Shown here: positions 8,116 through 16,614 of the stretch, piece after piece
How positions within the stretch are numbered: position 1 is the first letter of the stretch
How the letters are laid out: every line of letters starts with the position of its first letter
From: JAFDZW01 sp038229915
GTDB lineage: Bacteria > Bacteroidota > Ignavibacteria > Palsa-1295
Assembly: GCA_038229915.1 (NCBI GenBank)
Contig: JBBRNY010000002.1
Location: forward strand, 1 to 64,000
Reading direction: 5' to 3'
DNA: 64,000 nucleotides
Made by a program: the position numbers and the translations under genes
Notes under the pieces: model-generated
Told to the model about the DNA's origin: nothing
Seen by the model: only the letters and a program-made list of their open reading frames with translations
The model's database searches: none

Positions 8116-10242
8116 ATGGGGATAATGAATAAAATGCGCGAGCGGATGACGATAATTTTCGTCGGTCTTGCGGGTGCATTTCTCTTAATGATCGTTTTTG
8201 AATGGGGCGCACAAGGCGATTTTTTCAGCAGTGGTCCTCGTGGTGATGAAATTGGTCAAGTCAATGGCGAAGGTATTACCAACAAAGAGTATCAAGATCT
8301 CTATGGCAAAATTCGCCAGTCAGAATTAGCAAAGTCAAAAAAGCAGTCACTCGGCGAAGCCGAAGAAGCCTCGCTCAACGAAAAAGCTTGGGATGAAGCC
8401 GTTACCCAAAAGCTGATCGACCAAAAGTTGAAAGAGTATGGCGTGACTGTGACCGATCAAGAGGTACGCGAGCGTTTGTTCTATAATCCGCCTGAAGATA
8501 TTAAACGTGGTTTTATTGACTCGGTAGGTCGTTTCCATCAACCGGAATACTGGGCTGAGCTTCGCAATCCGAAAAACGATTCTATCGTGATCGGGCTGAC
8601 ACAAGGCATCCGCGAACAAATGAAGCGCGAAAAACTTCAAGGGATGTTGTTCTCAACTATTCGCCTGACTAACGGTGAAATGTGGGATCGGTTCGACGCA
8701 CAAAGCGCGAAGGCCACAGTGCAGGTCGTGAAGATCGCGCCACCGCCGACGGCGTTTCGTGATTTTATTACGAAGGTCAATGACGATGATATTAAAAAAT
8801 ATTATGACGATCACAAGTGGCAGTTCAAACGTGAAGAAGGTCGCAAGCTGAAGTTTGTAGTGTTCCGCGAATTGCCGACAAGCCGTGACTCGCTCAGTGT
8901 TATCGAGCGTGCGCAAACGCTTGTCAAACGTTGGAAAGAACTTCCGAGCAACACAAGTGATAGTTTGCTCGAAGAGTTGGCTCATGATTATAGCGATGCA
9001 CCGTTCCAGAAAGCACAGCCGCTTTCTCCGGCGATGCTTGCAGGATTTAGCAATCCGGATTCGCTCTTCAATGCAAAGGTCGGTGATGTGATCGTTAGCG
9101 CAAGCAACGGACAGATCAAAGTGATGCGCGTTATGGGTGAAGTTGATTCGGGTGGCGAGTATACGCATTTCCAAAATATTCTGATCGGCTTTGGTCGTCC
9201 GGAAAATCGTGATAGTGCGAAAGGTTTGGCTCAGAATGTACTTAACACCATTAATGCTGGTGGTACATTTGAAGATGCCGCGCGTAAGTTCTCGACCGAT
9301 CCGTCTTCTCGAAATGGTGGCGATATGAAATGGATGGGACCAAAGACGTATGTGCCACAGGTTGAAGCCGCCTATGCTTCTGCTCCGCTCAATACCGTTG
9401 TTGGGCCTATTGAATCGACTATTGGTTATCATTTGATCAAAGTGTTGGGACGCGCGAAGCGCAAGCTTATCGTTCAGGTGATTCCGATGGAAATTCGTCC
9501 GAGCTCACAAACGATCAAGATGTCAACTCAGCAAGCAAACATTTTTCATGAGCAAGCTCTGAAAAAAGGTTTTGATGTTGCCGCGAAGGATATGGGCTTA
9601 AAAGTGATCGCCGATGGACCGGCCGTTCAGAAAAAATCACAGCAGCCGATGTTCAACAATCCGCAGTGGGTGAATTATCTTTTCGAGCTCAAGGCAGGAG
9701 ATATTACTTCGGCTGTTCGGATGGCGAATTCAAAATTGACGGTTGTTGGTCAGGTGACCGAAGCCTATCCGAAAGGTTTGCGTCCGCTTGATGAAGAACT
9801 AAAGAAGATGATCAAGAATCAAGTTGCTCGTGAGAAAATGGTTGAGTCAGTTGCACCAAAAGCAAAAGAATTGCGTGCAATGCTCGCTTCAGGTGATGGA
9901 CTTGAGAAACTTGCATCTGCCGATTCGAACTTACGTCCATTCAACGTGACGATGTCGCCTGGCGAAGCAACTGCACAGCTTGGCTCGGAGTATGCTGTCA
10001 ACACAGCAGCTTTCTATAAAATGAAAGTTGGCGAGATCAGCCAGCCTATCAAAGGTGAAGGCGCATATTATATCGTGAAGCTTCTCGATCTGAAGCCTGC
10101 CGATAAAACGGCTTACGATCAGCAGAAGCCACAGCTCTTTCAGCAGCTTTCACAAGAGAAGATGCAGCGCTTCTTCCAACAGTGGCTCAGCGACCTGAAA
10201 GATCAAGCAAAAATAAAAGACTACCGTCTCGCAAGAAATTAA
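8116..10242 (+). CDS. ppiD: PpiD/SurA-like peptidyl-prolyl isomerase (periplasmic foldase)
   Basis: A 708-residue periplasmic chaperone anchored by one N-terminal membrane helix (residues about 12-28, IIFVGLAGAFLLMIVFEW). A SurA/PpiD-like N-terminal chaperone region (about 35-200) follows, then a parvulin (PpiC) domain at about 345-445. Parvulin marks are THFQNILIGF, FSTDPSSRNGGDMKWMG and IGYHLIKVL. The C-terminal part repeats a degenerate parvulin-like pattern. Such proteins help fold outer-membrane barrels and exported proteins, of which this window encodes many. Upstream AT-rich sequence (TATAATATAA around 8095) probably holds the promoter. A strong hairpin terminator follows. ATG 8125 is an alternative start. 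Confidence 0.88.
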   Translation: MGIMNKMRERMTIIFVGLAGAFLLMIVFEWGAQGDFFSSGPRGDEIGQVNGEGITNKEYQDLYGKIRQSELAKSKKQSLGEAEEASLNEKAWDEAVTQKLIDQKLKEYGVTVTDQEVRERLFYNPPEDIKRGFIDSVGRFHQPEYWAELRNPKNDSIVIGLTQGIREQMKREKLQGMLFSTIRLTNGEMWDRFDAQSAKATVQVVKIAPPPTAFRDFITKVNDDDIKKYYDDHKWQFKREEGRKLKFVVFRELPTSRDSLSVIERAQTLVKRWKELPSNTSDSLLEELAHDYSDAPFQKAQPLSPAMLAGFSNPDSLFNAKVGDVIVSASNGQIKVMRVMGEVDSGGEYTHFQNILIGFGRPENRDSAKGLAQNVLNTINAGGTFEDAARKFSTDPSSRNGGDMKWMGPKTYVPQVEAAYASAPLNTVVGPIESTIGYHLIKVLGRAKRKLIVQVIPMEIRPSSQTIKMSTQQANIFHEQALKKGFDVAAKDMGLKVIADGPAVQKKSQQPMFNNPQWVNYLFELKAGDITSAVRMANSKLTVVGQVTEAYPKGLRPLDEELKKMIKNQVAREKMVESVAPKAKELRAMLASGDGLEKLASADSNLRPFNVTMSPGEATAQLGSEYAVNTAAFYKMKVGEISQPIKGEGAYYIVKLLDLKPADKTAYDQQKPQLFQQLSQEKMQRFFQQWLSDLKDQAKIKDYRLARN

Positions 10243-10273
10243 TTGTAACTTGCAATCTGATTCTAAAAGAAAG

Positions 10274-10302
10274 CGCGCTTCGAAAGAAGCGCGTTTTTTT
10301 TT
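10274..10302 (+). terminator. Rho-independent terminator after ppiD
   Basis: Perfect 8 bp stem CGCGCTTC/GAAGCGCG closed by a GAAA (GNRA) tetraloop and followed by nine T. It lies 31 bases after the ppiD stop. Confidence 0.92.
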
Positions 10303-10320
10303 ATGTTGGTATTATAATAT

Positions 10321-10776
10321 GTGAAGCCCGCCCACCATTGAAATGGTGGGCTATGTAGTTGCCGTCGCTGAGGCGACTCTGGGATGACGAATTTTTAAGC
10401 CTGTCATTCTGAGGGAGCAAACGAATGTTTGTCTTCAAGGTGAGATTACAGCGACAGAAGAATCTCCGTTAGTGCAAGACATCAAGAGTAGAGAGTAGGA
10501 GATCTTTCGCTCGTCGCTCAGGATGACAAGGTTGAAAGCTTTTCTTGATGTGAGAGCCCGCCCACCATTGAAATGGTGGGCTATGTTGTTGCCATCGCTG
10601 ATGCGACTCGGGGATGGACGAATGTTTAAGTTTGTCATTCTGATGGAGCAAAACGAATGATTGTCTTCAAGGTGAGATTACAGCGACTGAAGAATCTCCG
10701 TTAGTACAAGACACCAAGATTAGAGAGAAGGAGATCCTTCGCTCGGCGCTCAGGATGACAAGGTTGAAAAATTTTC
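10321..10776. repeat. Two tandem copies of a ~230 bp intergenic repeat containing GTCATYCTGAG inverted-end elements
   Basis: Copy 1 spans 10321-10549 and copy 2 spans 10550-10776, about 90% alike by eye. Each begins with a near-perfect hairpin GCCCACCATT/AATGGTGGGC (10330-10351 and 10560-10581). Each then contains an element bounded by GTCATTCTGA and CTCAGGATGAC in inverted orientation (10403-10527 and 10634-10759). The same ends recur at 12653 and 35817-35894, so this is a dispersed REP/MITE-like family. No coding potential is convincing on either strand; the short minus-strand frames here differ between the copies. Confidence 0.88.
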
Positions 10777-10840
10777 TCAACTTCGTACTTGCAAGAATAC
10801 TCAAATCCGCATTCTCAATTTTCTGTTCATACAAATTTCG

Positions 10841-10848
10841 TAAATTTG
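10841..10848 (+). promoter_or_regulatory. Candidate -7 promoter element directly at the start codon
   Basis: TAAATTTG matches TAnnTTTG exactly and ends only four bases before the GTG start at 10853. If used, transcription would begin at or next to the start codon, giving a leaderless or nearly leaderless mRNA. Alternatively the true start codon lies further downstream. Confidence 0.45.
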
Positions 10849-10852
10849 CAAT

Positions 10853-11491
10853 GTGAAATCACTATATATTCTTGTTTTGCTTGCGCTTCTGGTTTTTGGC
10901 GAAGGGTGTTCGTTGTTTTATTCGACACCGAAGCTTATCCGGGAGAAGCCTTTTTATGAATTGCTTCCGGCTTCGCTGGAAGATGATTATTTTCATTCAC
11001 AAACTCTCCCGACTCCCGATCTTGCGGGCAAATATCCGAAAGGCTGGCTTCAGGTAAATCTTGAGCATATCGCCGCCCTGGAGAATAATATCTTTACCTA
11101 CACCAACCCTGAGCGGTCGTGGGCTATGACCTTAGTTGAGATTCCTCGCTCGGCTGACCTGATGATGCGCTACGAAAAGAGGGGATTGTTGGCACTCGCA
11201 GAAGAATCGATCAACACACGCCGACAAAAGATCAATAATTTCGCGATCACTCGTGCGCCCGAGACATTTACGCAATATGGTATGCATTTTGCGAATTATG
11301 AGATCAGCCGGGGCAGTGGCGACAGCATTGCTTACGGGCGGTATGTGGTCTTTTCGACCGGAATTCGCTATTATGAGCTTTCGATGGTGCAATTACGAGG
11401 GACTTCGAATACGATGATAAATATAGAGAACTACCGATTGTTGCAATCTGTTATCTCGTCGCTCGAAGGAGTACCAAGCCATTCTGATTGA
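10853..11491 (+). CDS. Predicted lipoprotein of unknown function
   Basis: A 212-residue protein with a lipoprotein signal: a basic start (MKS), a hydrophobic core LYILVLLALLVF and a lipobox-like FGEGC, with Cys19 as the lipidation site. The mature part has no family I recognise; it is mixed alpha/beta with Tyr-rich and amphipathic strands (RYYELSMVQLRG). Likely exported to the outer or inner membrane. The start is GTG. tRNA-Gln begins 13 bases after the stop. Function unknown. Confidence 0.7.
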   Translation: MKSLYILVLLALLVFGEGCSLFYSTPKLIREKPFYELLPASLEDDYFHSQTLPTPDLAGKYPKGWLQVNLEHIAALENNIFTYTNPERSWAMTLVEIPRSADLMMRYEKRGLLALAEESINTRRQKINNFAITRAPETFTQYGMHFANYEISRGSGDSIAYGRYVVFSTGIRYYELSMVQLRGTSNTMINIENYRLLQSVISSLEGVPSHSD

Positions 11492-11504
11492 TAAAAGTAT
11501 GGAT

Positions 11505-11576
11505 TGGGGTGTCGCCAAGCGGTAAGGCAGCGCCCTTTGGAGGCGCCATTCGTAGGTTCGAATCCTGCCACCCCAA
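11505..11576 (+). tRNA. tRNA-Gln (anticodon TTG)
   Basis: Folds as a full cloverleaf: acceptor TGGGGTG/CACCCCA, D stem GCC/GGC, anticodon stem GCGCC/GGCGC with loop CTTTGGA (anticodon TTG, reading CAA), and T stem GTAGG/CCTGC with loop TTCGAAT. The discriminator base is A. The CCA end is not encoded and must be added post-transcriptionally. A hairpin terminator follows at 11603. Confidence 0.96.
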
Positions 11577-11602
11577 CTCTTAAACGACTCCGTTTTTCGG
11601 TG

Positions 11603-11633
11603 AGAGTTCTTAGAACATAAGAACTCTTTTTTA
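11603..11633 (+). terminator. Rho-independent terminator after tRNA-Gln
   Basis: Perfect 10 bp stem AGAGTTCTTA/TAAGAACTCT with a five-base loop, running into a T tract. It lies between tRNA-Gln and prs. Confidence 0.88.
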
Positions 11634-11660
11634 TTGAACGCGGAGCATTACTACCCGAAA

Positions 11661-12593
11661 ATGTCATCACCGTTAAAGATCGTTGCAGGGAGAAGTAATC
11701 TGGAATTTGCGAAGAAGATCGCTAAGGCGCTCGACCGTAAATTAGCGAAGGTACAGATAAAGAATTTTTCTGACGGTGAGCTTTGGGTCAAGTACGATGA
11801 AAATATCCGAGGTGTCGATCTGTTCATCGTCCAATCGACGATGCCACCGGCGGATAATATTATGGAGCTGTTGATGCTCATCGATGCCGCCCGACGTGCA
11901 AGCGCCGAACGCATCACTGCCGTACTGCCATATTTTGGGTATGCACGTCAGGATAGAAAAGACCAGCCTCGTGTGGCTATCACGAGCCGATTGGTCGCAA
12001 ATTTGATAACTGAAGCCGGAGCCGACCGTGTGATCTCGATGGATCTTCACGCGCCTCAGCTTCAAGGGTTCTTTGACATTCCGTTCGATCACTTGTATGC
12101 CGCAAACGCATTTGCCAAGCATTTCAAGGAATTACACTTGAAAAAACTTGCGATCGCTTCGCCCGATGTCGGTGGTTCGAAGGTTGCGCGTGGATTTGCA
12201 AAACGTTTTGATGCTGATCTGATCATTATCGATAAGCGTCGCCCTGCGCCGAACGTTGCTGAAGTGATGAACATCATCGGTGATGCCGAGGGCAAAGACA
12301 TTATTTTGATCGATGACTTGATCGACACTGGCGGTACGTTTACCAATGCAGCTTATGCATTGAAAAAAGCCGGAGCGAGAAGAATTTATGGTGCTTGTTC
12401 GCATGCCGTATTGTCGGGCGATGCGATCGAGAGGATCGAAAAATCGCCACTTGAGTATTTACTCGTGACCGATACGATACCGCTAAAGCGGACATCGAAG
12501 AAGATCGTTGTGAAATCAGTATCAAAGATCTTCGCCGAAGCGATCAAACGCACGAACAAAGGCGCAAGTATTAGTTCGTTGTTTGATGATTAG
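11661..12593 (+). CDS. prs: Ribose-phosphate pyrophosphokinase (PRPP synthetase)
   Basis: Makes PRPP from ribose 5-phosphate and ATP in the cytoplasm for nucleotide, His and Trp synthesis. With ATG 11661 it is 310 residues, the normal class I length. The frame also opens at TTG 11634, which would add nine residues without family support. Recognisable sites are PYFGYARQDRK (ATP loop), MDLHAPQLQGFFD (metal/regulatory segment), SPDVGGSKVARGFAKR (flexible catalytic loop), IIDKRR, and the PRPP loop ILIDDLIDTGGT. The gene follows the tRNA-Gln terminator closely. No hairpin terminator is seen behind it; instead there is repeat-derived sequence. Confidence 0.95.
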   Translation: MSSPLKIVAGRSNLEFAKKIAKALDRKLAKVQIKNFSDGELWVKYDENIRGVDLFIVQSTMPPADNIMELLMLIDAARRASAERITAVLPYFGYARQDRKDQPRVAITSRLVANLITEAGADRVISMDLHAPQLQGFFDIPFDHLYAANAFAKHFKELHLKKLAIASPDVGGSKVARGFAKRFDADLIIIDKRRPAPNVAEVMNIIGDAEGKDIILIDDLIDTGGTFTNAAYALKKAGARRIYGACSHAVLSGDAIERIEKSPLEYLLVTDTIPLKRTSKKIVVKSVSKIFAEAIKRTNKGASISSLFDD

Positions 12594-12829
12594 TCGTTTA
12601 GTCTCTAGTCTTTAGTCGTTAGGAGTTAGTCTTTAGGGAATACCTGAATATTGTCATCCTGAGCGGCGAGCGAAGGATCTAAAGGTTCAAGTTTAGTAAA
12701 CGACTGACAAAAATTTTGTTTTAATTCATCCTATGCAATGAGCATAGGGCATATTCACACAGCGCCGCTGGGCACTGCTTATTAGTAATAATAACGTAAG
12801 TGTGCGACGGCTGATGAAAGGTACTAACA
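12594..12829. repeat. Intergenic region with short TTAGTC-type repeats and a GTCATCCTGAG element fragment
   Basis: After prs there is a simple degenerate repeat of TTTAGTC/TTAGT units (12597-12638). A lone left end of the GTCATYCTGAG element family follows at 12653-12680. The remainder leads into rplY and holds a possible promoter. No ORF is credible here. Confidence 0.6.
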
Positions 12830-13462
12830 ATGGCAGATATCAATCTCGCGGCAGAACCGCGTATAACGCTTGGTGGCAGCACATCAAAGCAACTCCGCAG
12901 AACCGGTCGCGTACCGGGCGTACTCTATGGTCACGGTGAAAACTCGACCACATTTCACGTAAAAGAACTCGATCTGCGTCCGCTCATTTATACAAATGAA
13001 ACGCATGCTGTAAACTTGACGCTTAGCGGAGCACTCACTCGCTGCATCTTGCGCGAAGTACAGTTCGACCCCGTAACTGATCGCGTAACTCATATCGACT
13101 TCGTGATCTTGCACGCTGGTGAAAAGATCAAAGTGGATGTTCCTGTGACGCTTATGGGCTCATCGGTAGGTGCTCGTGATGGCGGTATCATTGATCACGT
13201 CTTGCACAAAGTCTCGATCAATGTATTGCCGGATAAGATCCCGCAGCATATCGAAGTTGACATTTCAAATCTGAAGATCGGCCAAGGTATCCACGTTCGC
13301 GATCTCGTGAAGACCGATGCGTATGTGATCTTGGGTGACGAAACATCGCTTATCGTTGCATGTAACTCGCCGAAGGTTGTTGATGAAACAGCAACACCAG
13401 GCGCAGTGATTGCCGAGCCGGAACAGATCCAGGCTAAGGGTAAGAAGGAAGAAGAAGCATAA
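12830..13462 (+). CDS. rplY: 50S ribosomal protein L25/general stress protein Ctc
   Basis: Binds 5S rRNA in the large subunit. At 210 residues it is the long (Ctc/TL5) form: an N-terminal L25 beta barrel (about 1-95, with RRTGRVPGVLYGHG and FDPVTDRVTHIDF) plus a C-terminal TL5 domain (about 100-190, with VPVTLMGSSVGARDGGIIDHVLHKVSINVLPDKIP). It ends in the acidic/basic low-complexity tail common in this form. The pth gene follows, the classic ctc-pth neighbourhood, separated by a strong terminator. Confidence 0.95.
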   Translation: MADINLAAEPRITLGGSTSKQLRRTGRVPGVLYGHGENSTTFHVKELDLRPLIYTNETHAVNLTLSGALTRCILREVQFDPVTDRVTHIDFVILHAGEKIKVDVPVTLMGSSVGARDGGIIDHVLHKVSINVLPDKIPQHIEVDISNLKIGQGIHVRDLVKTDAYVILGDETSLIVACNSPKVVDETATPGAVIAEPEQIQAKGKKEEEA

Positions 13463-13481
13463 ACTGCCGATTCCGATTTAT

Positions 13482-13520
13482 AAAAAGACTCGTTGGCTTT
13501 ACAGTCAACGAGTCTTTTTT
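13482..13520 (+). terminator. Rho-independent terminator after rplY
   Basis: 12 bp stem AAAGACTCGTTG/CAACGAGTCTTT with a 10-base loop and a T-rich tail. It lies 20 bases after the rplY stop. Confidence 0.92.
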
Positions 13521-13563
13521 ATTTGGTGTTGTGAGCAATCAAAAAATTATTTGTTGAAAAAGA

Positions 13564-14130
13564 ATGTACATTTTTGTCGGACTTGGAAATATTGGGCGTG
13601 AGTATGATGGGACTCGGCATAACATCGGGTTTGCGATCGTTGATGCGCTCGAACGCGATCTTTCTCGCTCGCTCGGTTGGCGGCCAGGCAAAGGGGAGTA
13701 TTACTACGCAAAGGGAATGCTCGGCATCGAAGAAATAGTGCTGGTCAAGCCGACGACCTATATGAATCTTTCAGGACGTGCGGTTCGCGATGTGATGGCG
13801 TTCTTCAAATGCGAAATATCAAACGTTGTTATTATTTGCGATGACATTGCGCTCCCGACCGGAAAACTCCGATTGCGGCTCAGTGGCTCTGACGGCGGAC
13901 ACAACGGTCTCAGCTCGATCATCTATGAAATAGGCAGTGATGCTTATCCGCGTTTGCGTTGTGGCGTTGGTAATAATTTTCACAAAGGGCAACAAGCTAA
14001 CTACGTCCTCGGCAAATTCCCGCCGGTCGAAGCAACCATAGTCGAAGACATGATCGCCGGTGCTATCTCAGGCTTAAAAGAGATCGCCAAGAATGGGATG
14101 GAGAAGGCGATGAATAAAGTGAATGTATAA
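13564..14130 (+). CDS. pth: Peptidyl-tRNA hydrolase
   Basis: Cytoplasmic esterase that releases tRNA from dropped peptidyl-tRNAs. At 188 residues it has normal Pth length. FVGLGNIGREYDGTRHNIGF holds the catalytic histidine (His19) and neighbouring Asn20. CDDIALPTGKLRLR carries the conserved Asp, and GSDGGHNGL holds the substrate-binding Asn. ATG 13564 directly precedes this N-terminus. It lies in the usual place behind rplY, although a terminator separates the two, so it may have its own promoter in the short gap or depend on readthrough. Confidence 0.95.
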   Translation: MYIFVGLGNIGREYDGTRHNIGFAIVDALERDLSRSLGWRPGKGEYYYAKGMLGIEEIVLVKPTTYMNLSGRAVRDVMAFFKCEISNVVIICDDIALPTGKLRLRLSGSDGGHNGLSSIIYEIGSDAYPRLRCGVGNNFHKGQQANYVLGKFPPVEATIVEDMIAGAISGLKEIAKNGMEKAMNKVNV

Positions 14131-14205
14131 GTATCTTCTGATCTCTATTGCACCTCAAAACGCCACCTCGAACGTACTTTTGGGGATTCCTGCTCTTTTT
14201 TTTCG

Positions 14206-14213
14206 TATTTTTA
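14206..14213 (+). promoter_or_regulatory. Possible -7 element upstream of hppA
   Basis: TATTTTTA differs from TAnnTTTG at the last base. It would give a leader of about 85 bases before the hppA ATG. Weak support. Confidence 0.25.
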
Positions 14214-14302
14214 TACTGATATATTGATCACGCCCTCAAAAGGGGCTTTCACGAGTGTAATTTTTCATTTCAAATCACCACCAAACCCAATTACATCACA
14301 GA

Positions 14303-16519
14303 ATGGAACTACTAATAATCCTTGGTACCAGTGTGTTTGCGCTGTTGTTTGCAGGGGCGTACTTAATACCGAACGTGCTGAAGCGCGATCAGGGTACACC
14401 GGCAATGCAAAAGATCTCGAACGCAATCAAAGAAGGCGCTGAAGCATTTTTGCGCCGTCAGAATAAAACGATCGTGCTGCTTGCAACAGTCGTTGCGGCG
14501 GTGATCTTCGTTGTGTATGGTTTTGTCCGCGTTCATAACGAGCATGATCCGGTTAATACCTCGATGATGCTCGCCTTCTGGACAACGCTCAGCTTTGTGC
14601 TTGGGGCGATCTGCTCAGTTGGTTCGGGATATATTGGTATGTGGGTTTCGATCCGTACGAATATCCGTACAGCAAGCGCGGCGACTCGTTCGCTCAATGA
14701 AGCATTGCAGACCGCACTTCGTGGCGGCGCAGTATCGGGCTTGTTCGTCGTAGCTCTTTCGCTTCTTGGTGTTGCAGGTTTGTTTGCTATTGTGCAGTTA
14801 ACCGGTGTGGTTGGTGGCGCTGACCAGGACGTTGCGAAAATACCACTGTTAATAGGTGGTTACGGTTTTGGTGCGTCGTTCGTGGCGCTCTTCGCACAGC
14901 TTGGCGGTGGTATCTATACCAAAGCGGCTGACGTTGGTGCTGATCTTGTTGGTAAGGTCGAAGCCGGTATTCCAGAAGATGATCCTCGCAACCCTGCGGT
15001 TATTGCTGATCTCGTCGGTGATAACGTTGGCGATTGTGCTGGTCGTGGTGCTGATCTTTTTGAGTCAACCGCTGCAGAAAACATCGGTGCGATGATCCTC
15101 GCTGCCGGTCTCTTTATTGCGAATCCGGGTGCATTCAAAGTTGGTATCTTGGGTGTGTTGTTATTCCCACTTGTTGCACGCGCGTTCGGGCTTCTTGCTT
15201 CGATCGTCGGTATTATGAGTGTGAAGACCAAAGAGACTGAAGATCCGATGAAGGCGCTCAATCGTGGTTATTATATCACGACTATCCTTGCGGCAGTCGG
15301 ATTTTATGTTGCATCACATTGGCTGTTGGCACCTGCTGATCCGAACGGACCTGCTGGTGATGCCTGGTTGAATTTCTTCTTTTGCGGATTGATCGGCTTG
15401 GCTACGGCTCAGGCATTTGTGTATATCACACAATACTATACTGAGTATCGCTTCCGTCCAGTTAAGAGCATCGCAGAAGCATCACAGACAGGACCTGCAA
15501 CGAATATCATCGCCGGTATGGCCGTTGGTTTCGAGAACGTAGCATTCCCGATCTTGGTGATCGGTGCGGCTATTATCTCATCATACTATCTTGGTGATGG
15601 CAGTGGTTTGAAGCATGCTGGTCTCTTCGGTACAGCCGTTGCGACAATGGGTATGCTTGGTACTGCGGCTTACATCTTGGCAATGGATACATTCGGACCT
15701 ATCACCGATAACGCCGGTGGTATCGTCGAAATGAGTCAACAGCCAGAACACATTCGTGAAAAGACCGATCGTTTGGATGCGGTTGGTAACACAACCAAAG
15801 CATTGACCAAAGGTTATGCAGTGGGTTCGGCAGCGCTTGCGGCGTTCTTGTTGTTCTCGGCATATCTTGATGAGCTTTCGCATTATGGCTTGAAGCTCAC
15901 TTCAGTTGATATGACAAAGCCTGAAGTATTTGTCGGCGCGGCACTTGGTGGTATGTTGGTGTTCTTGTTTACATCAATGGCCATCAAGGCGGTCGGAAGA
16001 ACAGCGTATGCGGTTATCAATGACGTGCGTGCACAGTTCAAAGAAAAGCCAGGTATCTTGCTTGGCACTCAGGAGCCTGATTACGGCAGAACCGTTGATA
16101 TCGTAACTCGCGCATCGCTCAAGGAAATGATCATGCCGGGTATTTTGGTCGCAACAGCTCCGGTGATCGTTGGGCTTGCGTTCAAATTTCTCTATGATAT
16201 GAAATCGGCAAGCTCAAACCCTGACACCGTAGCACGTCTGGCAACAGGCGGCGAAGTGGTTGCCGGGTTCTTGATGGTCGCAACGATCGTTGGTATCCTT
16301 GTTGCATTGCTGCTCAATAATAGCGGCGGTGCATGGGATAACGCGAAGAAATTTATTGAAATGGGTAACTACGGCGGCAAGAAGTCTGAGGCTCACAAAG
16401 CCGCAGTCGTCGGCGATACGGTTGGCGATCCGTTCAAGGATACAGCCGGTCCATCATTGCACGTACTCATAAAATTGATCGCAACGATCACCCTCGTTCT
16501 CGCTCCGTTGTTTATCTAA
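14303..16519 (+). CDS. hppA: Membrane-bound proton-pumping pyrophosphatase, K+-independent type
   Basis: Integral inner-membrane enzyme (738 residues, about 16 helices) that couples PPi hydrolysis to ion pumping. The substrate-site hallmark GGGIYTKAADVGADLVGK (about residue 200) is followed by the acidic DDPRNPAVIADLVGDNVGDCAGRGADLFES. The C-terminal acidic motif GDTVGDPFKDTAGPSLH is also intact. The subclass marker segment reads GNTTKALT, with Lys and Thr at the positions that in K+-dependent enzymes are Ala and Gly/Ala. This predicts the K+-independent, H+-pumping class. Likely contributes proton motive force and removes PPi. A GNRA-loop terminator follows, shared with the convergent TonB receptor gene. 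Confidence 0.95.
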   Translation: MELLIILGTSVFALLFAGAYLIPNVLKRDQGTPAMQKISNAIKEGAEAFLRRQNKTIVLLATVVAAVIFVVYGFVRVHNEHDPVNTSMMLAFWTTLSFVLGAICSVGSGYIGMWVSIRTNIRTASAATRSLNEALQTALRGGAVSGLFVVALSLLGVAGLFAIVQLTGVVGGADQDVAKIPLLIGGYGFGASFVALFAQLGGGIYTKAADVGADLVGKVEAGIPEDDPRNPAVIADLVGDNVGDCAGRGADLFESTAAENIGAMILAAGLFIANPGAFKVGILGVLLFPLVARAFGLLASIVGIMSVKTKETEDPMKALNRGYYITTILAAVGFYVASHWLLAPADPNGPAGDAWLNFFFCGLIGLATAQAFVYITQYYTEYRFRPVKSIAEASQTGPATNIIAGMAVGFENVAFPILVIGAAIISSYYLGDGSGLKHAGLFGTAVATMGMLGTAAYILAMDTFGPITDNAGGIVEMSQQPEHIREKTDRLDAVGNTTKALTKGYAVGSAALAAFLLFSAYLDELSHYGLKLTSVDMTKPEVFVGAALGGMLVFLFTSMAIKAVGRTAYAVINDVRAQFKEKPGILLGTQEPDYGRTVDIVTRASLKEMIMPGILVATAPVIVGLAFKFLYDMKSASSNPDTVARLATGGEVVAGFLMVATIVGILVALLLNNSGGAWDNAKKFIEMGNYGGKKSEAHKAAVVGDTVGDPFKDTAGPSLHVLIKLIATITLVLAPLFI

Positions 16520-16544
16520 GCGACAACAAGGTTACTGTTTTAAG

Positions 16545-16577
16545 AAAAGCCCCAACAGCAATGTTGGGGCTTTTTTT
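16545..16577. terminator. Bidirectional terminator between hppA and the convergent TonB receptor gene
   Basis: 13 bp stem AAAAGCCCCAACA/TGTTGGGGCTTTT with a GCAA (GNRA) loop. The A/T tracts on both sides make it usable from either strand. Confidence 0.93.
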
Positions 16578-16614
16578 GTGACGTATCAGTATGCCTGACA
16601 ACAGTCGGAGCTGA

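Noticed and set aside
8653..9432. 259-codon minus-strand frame opposite ppiD
   Set aside because: Lies wholly within the parvulin-containing gene and shows no domain.
10321..10776. CRISPR array in the repeat region behind ppiD
   Set aside because: Only two long units of about 230 bp with no short regular repeats or unique spacers; no cas genes anywhere in the window.
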